Assembly (NCBI GenBank): GCA_023422735.1
Contig: JAFAGL010000304.1
Coordinates: 1-9,631 of the forward strand
Length of the DNA stretch: 9,631 nt
Reading direction: 5' to 3'
DNA from: Pseudomonadota bacterium
Lineage (GTDB): Bacteria > Pseudomonadota > Alphaproteobacteria > Rhizobiales > Rhizobiaceae
Shown here one piece after another: positions 6,592 to 9,631 of this stretch; position 1 is the stretch's first letter; each line of letters opens with the position of its first letter. The position numbers and the translations under genes were made by a program. The notes under the pieces were generated by a model. That model ran no database searches, was not told the DNA's origin, and worked only from the letters and a program-made list of their open reading frames with translations.

Positions 6592-6611
6592 GTCGCGGGA
6601 CGCAGCATTGC

Positions 6612-6648
6612 AAAAAAGAACGAGCCACGGCAGGGGAGGCGCGGCTCG
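6612..6648 (-). terminator. Distal intrinsic terminator behind xthA
   Basis: In minus-strand RNA, bases 6648-6640 pair with 6629-6621 (CGAGCCGCG with CGUGGCUCG) to form a 9-bp stem with one G-U wobble and a 10-nt loop, followed at once by UUCUUUUUU (6620-6612). The wobble and the U tract both favour the minus strand. Confidence 0.8.
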
Positions 6649-6663
6649 CTCTGGACTGGAAAT

Positions 6664-6680
6664 CAGATCACTGCGATCTG
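6664..6680. repeat. Short inverted repeat between the two xthA terminators
   Basis: CAGATC (6664-6669) and GATCTG (6675-6680) form a perfect 6-bp stem with a 5-nt loop. There is no U tract on either strand. It is flanked by terminator hairpins on both sides; its role is unclear. Confidence 0.4.
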
Positions 6681-6683
6681 TCC

Positions 6684-6719
6684 AAAAAGAAACGGACGAA
6701 AATTGAAATAGTTCCGTCC
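6684..6719 (-). terminator. Proximal intrinsic terminator of erpA-xthA
   Basis: In minus-strand RNA, GGACGGAA (6719-6712) pairs with UUUCGUCC (6701-6694) to form an 8-bp stem with one G-U wobble and a 10-nt loop. It is followed by GUUUCUUUUU (6693-6684). It starts 13 nt after the xthA stop, as expected for the operon's main terminator. Confidence 0.75.
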
Positions 6720-6732
6720 TGATGCAGAAATC

Positions 6733-7530
6733 TCACAAGTCGGCTGCGATAAGATCAAGATGCGCGACCACGGGGACGTGGTCTGACGGCTTTTCCCAGC
6801 CGCGAACATGTTTCTCGATGTCGGCAGACTGCAGGCGGTCGGAAGCTTCTGGAGACATCATCAAAAAGTCGATGCGAATACCATTATTCTTCTGCCAGGC
6901 GCCTGCCTGATAATCCCAAAACGAGTAAGCCCCGCTGGAATCATCCACTTCGCGAAACGCGTCAGTAAAGCCCAGATTGGTAAGTCTGCGAAAAGAGGCA
7001 CGCGACTCGGGCTGGAACAGCGCGTCGCCCACCCAATTGTCGGGATGACGGGCGTCGATCGGCATGGGAATGACATTATAATCGCCACCCAAAACCAAAG
7101 GCTCTTCGAGTGCGAGGCGCCTTTCTGCCCAATCTTCGAACCGCTTCATCCATCCGAGCTTGTATGGAAATTTGTCCGTTCCCACCGGATTGCCATTGGG
7201 AAGATACAGCGAAACCACTCTGAGCGCGCCGCGAGATGTGGAAAAAACACCCTCGATAAAGCGCGCGTGTTCGTCCCCATCGTCGCCGGGCAATCGCCGG
7301 TTCACTTCGTCGAAGCGGTATTTCGAAAGAATAGCGACTCCGTTGAAGCCTTTCTGGCCATGTGTTTCCACATGGTAGCCGAGTGCCTCGATTTCCAAAC
7401 GCGGAAATGCTTCATCGATACTCTTGATTTCCTGCAAGCAAACAATGTCGGGTTCGCTTTCGCGAAGCCAATGGCACAGATTGTCAATGCGCGCCTTGAC
7501 CCCGTTGATATTCCAGGTTGCGATCTTCAC
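6733..7530 (-). CDS. xthA: Exonuclease III / AP endonuclease
   Basis: The protein is of the ExoIII (EEP nuclease) family. It cuts DNA 5' of abasic sites and has 3'-5' exonuclease and 3'-phosphatase activity, in base-excision and oxidative-damage repair. The product has 265 residues. It opens VKIATWNINGVKARI and carries the metal and catalytic residues in E. coli-like order: Asn7, Glu34 (LQEIK), Asp150 and Asn152 (GGDYNVIP), Asp221 (IRIDFL), and Asp250-His251 (PSDHVPV). The start is taken as the GTG at 7530, because ExoIII proteins begin MKIATWN at this point; an in-frame ATG at 7569 would overlap erpA and add 13 unlike residues. The gene begins 8 nt after the erpA stop with no clear Shine-Dalgarno, suggesting coupled translation. 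Tandem terminators follow. Confidence 0.96.
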   Translation of the reverse strand: MKIATWNINGVKARIDNLCHWLRESEPDIVCLQEIKSIDEAFPRLEIEALGYHVETHGQKGFNGVAILSKYRFDEVNRRLPGDDGDEHARFIEGVFSTSRGALRVVSLYLPNGNPVGTDKFPYKLGWMKRFEDWAERRLALEEPLVLGGDYNVIPMPIDARHPDNWVGDALFQPESRASFRRLTNLGFTDAFREVDDSSGAYSFWDYQAGAWQKNNGIRIDFLMMSPEASDRLQSADIEKHVRGWEKPSDHVPVVAHLDLIAADL

Positions 7531-7538
7531 GTCGAATA

Positions 7539-7889
7539 TCAGATCGAGAAGCTGGTGCCGCAGCCGCATGATGCGACCGCGTTCGGGTTGCGAATCTGAA
7601 AAGACTGGCCCATGAGGTCGTCAACGAAATCGATCACCGAGCCGCCCATATAGATCAGCGACATTTCGTCGATCAAAACGGTTGCGCCATCTTTTTCGAT
7701 ACTGGTGTCGTCATCATTGCGCCCGCTCACGAGATCGAACTTGTAGGAAAAACCGGAACAACCGCCGCCCTCAACGGATACGCGAAGCGCATCCTTGGCG
7801 GTTTCTTTGGAAATGATCTTATTGATCCGTCGCGCGGCCGCTTCTGTCACTTCGACGCCCTTCATCAGTGTTTTGGCATCCGTGCCCAT
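7539..7889 (-). CDS. erpA: A-type iron-sulfur carrier protein ErpA (HesB/IscA family)
   Basis: The 116-residue protein accepts Fe-S clusters from the scaffold and inserts them into target enzymes. The three invariant cysteines are visible: one in EGGGCSGFSYKF and two in ASCGCGTSFSI at the C-terminus. VLIDEMSLIYMGGSVIDFVDD and IRNPNA are also typical. The C-terminal CGCGTSFSI and overall pattern resemble ErpA more than IscA, but A-type carriers are hard to separate by sequence alone. The ATG at 7889 is preferred because AGGTG lies 6 nt upstream; a GTG at 7898 is in frame but falls inside that Shine-Dalgarno. It heads a two-gene unit with xthA and diverges from dgt. No RirA-type or Irr-type box was evident in the 122-nt gap. 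Confidence 0.93.
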   Translation of the reverse strand: MGTDAKTLMKGVEVTEAAARRINKIISKETAKDALRVSVEGGGCSGFSYKFDLVSGRNDDDTSIEKDGATVLIDEMSLIYMGGSVIDFVDDLMGQSFQIRNPNAVASCGCGTSFSI

Positions 7890-7919
7890 GATGTTCACCT
7901 TGCGCTGGCCTTTCTGCCA

Positions 7920-7948
7920 TAGGTATGAACCGCGCGAGCGCTCGTCAA
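7920..7948 (-). promoter_or_regulatory. Candidate promoter for erpA-xthA
   Basis: On the minus strand, TTGACG (7948-7943) matches five of six -35 bases. It is followed after 17 nt by a weak TACCTA (7925-7920), about 30 nt before the erpA start. The -35 box and spacing are good; the -10 box is poor. Confidence 0.35.
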
Positions 7949-8011
7949 CCGGGATTGAATACGAGCGTGATGCGCATTCGTCGAACAGCGAACTGGAGCG
8001 AGCAGATCCGC

Positions 8012-9226
8012 GTGACTTTCAATGCTTCCGATATAGGATTCGGTTACAGGCCTCGCGCTCGCTTCGCTACCGATCCAGCCAAAACTCGCGGTCGCTTCGC
8101 GGAGGAACCCGAGAGTCCCACCCGTACACCGTTTCAGCGCGATCGGGATCGTATCATTCACTCCACGGCGTTCCGCCGGTTGAAGCACAAGACGCAGGTC
8201 TTCGTCGCGCATGAAGGCGACCACTACCGGACACGTCTCACGCACACGATCGAGGTTGCTCAGATTGCCCGCGCATTAGCTCGTGCGCTTCGGCTTGATG
8301 AGGATCTCGCCGAAGCGATCGCCCTTGTCCATGATTTCGGTCATACGCCATTTGGCCACACGGGAGAGGACGCACTCAATCTGCGCATGGAGCCGTATGG
8401 CGGTTTCGATCATAACGCGCAGTCATTGCGCGTTGTGACAAAGCTGGAACGTCGCTACGCCGAGTTTGACGGTCTGAATCTGAGTTGGGAAACTCTGGAA
8501 GGCCTTGTGAAGCATAACGGACCACTCACCTGGCAAGATGGTACGCCACGTGATGAGCCGGTTCCGCCTGCGATCACCGCTTACTCGGAATTGCATGATC
8601 TGGAATTGCACCGTTTTGCCGGGCCGGAAGCGCAGGCGGCCGCGATTGCCGACGATATTGCCTATAATACTCACGATATCGACGACGGCTTGCGTTCAGG
8701 TTTGCTGCATCTTGAAATGCTGGAAGATGTGCCCCTGACTGCCAATATTTTGCGCGCGGTACGGATGAAATATCCCAAACTCGACGAGGTCCGTATCGCG
8801 CATGAATTGATGCGCCGACAGATTACGCTGATGGTTGAAGATGTGATCGACACGGCGACCGCTAATCTGCAATCCCTCGATCCGCACAGCGTCGAGGACA
8901 TTCACGATGCAGATCGAACCATGGTTTGCTTTTCGAATGAAGTTGCGGACGGAGAAAGGGCGCTGAAGCGTTTTCTTTACGCCAGCCTTTACCGCCATCC
9001 AGCTGTGATGGAGGTGCGTGCGAAGGCTGATCAGATTTTATATGACTTGTTCGACCTTTATATGGATGACCCCCGGGCCATGCCGGAAGGATGGCGCGAA
9101 GGACTTGATCGCGCGGAAGACGCGGTCAAAGCACGTCATGTTGGGGATTTTTTGGCCGGCATGACAGATACTTATGCCGTGAAGGAGCATCGCCGCTTGT
9201 TTGACCATACCCCCGTTCTGGGTTAG
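8012..9226 (+). CDS. dgt: dGTPase-like HD-domain dNTP triphosphohydrolase
   Basis: The protein is of the Dgt family, type-2 (alphaproteobacterial) subgroup. It splits dNTPs to the deoxynucleoside and triphosphate, probably controlling dNTP pools. The 404-residue product has the HD-domain metal ligands: His78 in YRTRLTHTIEVAQ, His107-Asp108 in LVHDFGHTPFGHTGED, and Asp215 in AIADDIAYNTHDIDDG. TPFQRDRDRIIHSTAFRRL near residue 39 is the family's N-terminal signature, and the C-terminal helical region ends DHTPVLG. The start is taken as the GTG at 8012, which gives the usual length of about 400 and a normal DIGFGYR opening; GAG and GGAG runs lie 9-13 nt upstream. An ATG at 7970 and a start at 7925 are also in frame. 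It diverges from erpA and lies 62 nt before argS on the same strand, probably co-transcribed with it. Confidence 0.94.
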   Translation: MTFNASDIGFGYRPRARFATDPAKTRGRFAEEPESPTRTPFQRDRDRIIHSTAFRRLKHKTQVFVAHEGDHYRTRLTHTIEVAQIARALARALRLDEDLAEAIALVHDFGHTPFGHTGEDALNLRMEPYGGFDHNAQSLRVVTKLERRYAEFDGLNLSWETLEGLVKHNGPLTWQDGTPRDEPVPPAITAYSELHDLELHRFAGPEAQAAAIADDIAYNTHDIDDGLRSGLLHLEMLEDVPLTANILRAVRMKYPKLDEVRIAHELMRRQITLMVEDVIDTATANLQSLDPHSVEDIHDADRTMVCFSNEVADGERALKRFLYASLYRHPAVMEVRAKADQILYDLFDLYMDDPRAMPEGWREGLDRAEDAVKARHVGDFLAGMTDTYAVKEHRRLFDHTPVLG

Positions 9227-9243
9227 GTCGCGACATTCTCTTC

Positions 9244-9264
9244 GCGCAACTACCAGTGTTGCGC
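9244..9264 (+). repeat. Inverted repeat between dgt and argS
   Basis: GCGCAAC (9244-9250) and GTTGCGC (9258-9264) form a perfect 7-bp stem with a 7-nt loop, 17 nt after the dgt stop. AGCCAATAACC follows, so there is no U tract and it is not a clear terminator. It may adjust readthrough into argS. Confidence 0.45.
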
Positions 9265-9288
9265 AGCCAATAACCGTCAGAGTTGGTC

Positions 9289-9631
9289 ATGAACATCTTC
9301 GCCGAATTCAGCGCGCGCGTGAAAAATATCGTGCAAACGATTGATCTTAGAACGCAATCCGGTGAGCCGGTGGATATGTCGCGTGTAACGGTCGAACTGC
9401 CGCGCGATCCGAACCATGGCGACCTCGCAACAAATGCTGCCATGGTTCTTTCCAAAGCAGTAGGCCAGAACCCGCGCGTTCTTGGCGAGCAACTGGCGCT
9501 TGAACTTGGAAAAGATGCGGATGTTTCGGAAGCGTCGGTGGCCGGACCGGGATTTGTGAATATTCGTCTCGCTGATGGGTTCTGGCAGGAACGGCTGGCG
9601 GATATGCTGGCTGCCGGAACAGAATACGGGC
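9289..9631 (+). CDS. argS: Arginyl-tRNA synthetase, N-terminal part (3' end cut by window edge)
   Basis: ArgS is a class I aminoacyl-tRNA synthetase that charges tRNA-Arg. Only the first 114 codons are present. They cover the ArgRS-specific N-terminal additional domain, which contacts the tRNA elbow: MNIFAEFSARVKN at the start, then VELPRDPNHGDLATNAAMVL at about 36-55, SKAVGQNP, and VAGPGFVNIRL near 84-94. These are strongly conserved in alphaproteobacterial ArgS. The catalytic Rossmann domain with the HIGH-type motif would follow beyond the window. The ATG at 9289 matches the family start; the ribosome-binding site is weak (AGAG about 7 nt upstream). It follows dgt on the same strand. Confidence 0.95.
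   Translation, partial: MNIFAEFSARVKNIVQTIDLRTQSGEPVDMSRVTVELPRDPNHGDLATNAAMVLSKAVGQNPRVLGEQLALELGKDADVSEASVAGPGFVNIRLADGFWQERLADMLAAGTEYG

Noticed and set aside
6808..7599. Plus-strand open frame (263 codons) opposite xthA
   Set aside because: It is a shadow of xthA, whose catalytic residues are intact; its own translation has no recognisable domain.
7934..7946. CGAGCGCTCG palindrome in the erpA-dgt gap as an operator
   Set aside because: It is a 10-bp GC-rich palindrome within the erpA -35/-10 spacer, but it matches no known regulator site that I can name and could be chance.
1..9631. CRISPR arrays, insertion sequences, integrases, tRNA or rRNA genes, toxin-antitoxin or defence genes
   Set aside because: I saw none; the window is almost fully accounted for by core metabolic, repair and translation genes with gaps under 230 nt.

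Overview
The window is a chromosomal housekeeping region of an alphaproteobacterium, most likely of the order Hyphomicrobiales (Rhizobiales). The purine proteins, the zeta-type ATPase regulator and the dGTPase-like protein all read like Brucella/rhizobial homologues. The erpA/dgt/argS order and the purC-purS-purQ order, divergent from a DUF1476 gene, are also familiar from that group. I cannot name the genus. There is no sign of transfer: no insertion sequence, phage, integrase, CRISPR array or tRNA, and no abrupt change in base composition.

Left part (1-4664, all minus strand, transcribed right to left): purC, purS, purQ, a small lipoprotein gene, then purL, which lacks only its last codons at the window edge. 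PurC makes SAICAR. PurS, PurQ and PurL together form the three-subunit FGAM synthase. A perfect 14-bp inverted repeat sits on the purS stop codon, between purS and purQ.

Middle (4892-5989, plus strand): a two-gene unit, a DUF1476/zeta-type F1-ATPase inhibitor followed 3 nt later by an HpcH/HpaI-family class II aldolase. It diverges from purC, with overlapping candidate promoters in the 227-nt gap. It ends in a hairpin shared with the convergent gene on the other strand.

Right part: on the minus strand, erpA (A-type Fe-S carrier) is followed 8 nt later by xthA (exonuclease III/AP endonuclease), then tandem intrinsic terminators, then a small RBBP9/YdeN-type serine hydrolase. On the plus strand, diverging from erpA, are dgt (HD-domain dNTPase) and the first 114 codons of argS.

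I found no novel multi-gene system. What deserves a second look is at the RNA and operon-architecture level: the purS/purQ hairpin, the stop-codon-pairing convergent terminator, the tandem terminators behind xthA, the repeated motif in the purC leader, a possible leaderless hydrolase mRNA, and the coupling of an ATP-synthase inhibitor gene to an aldolase gene.
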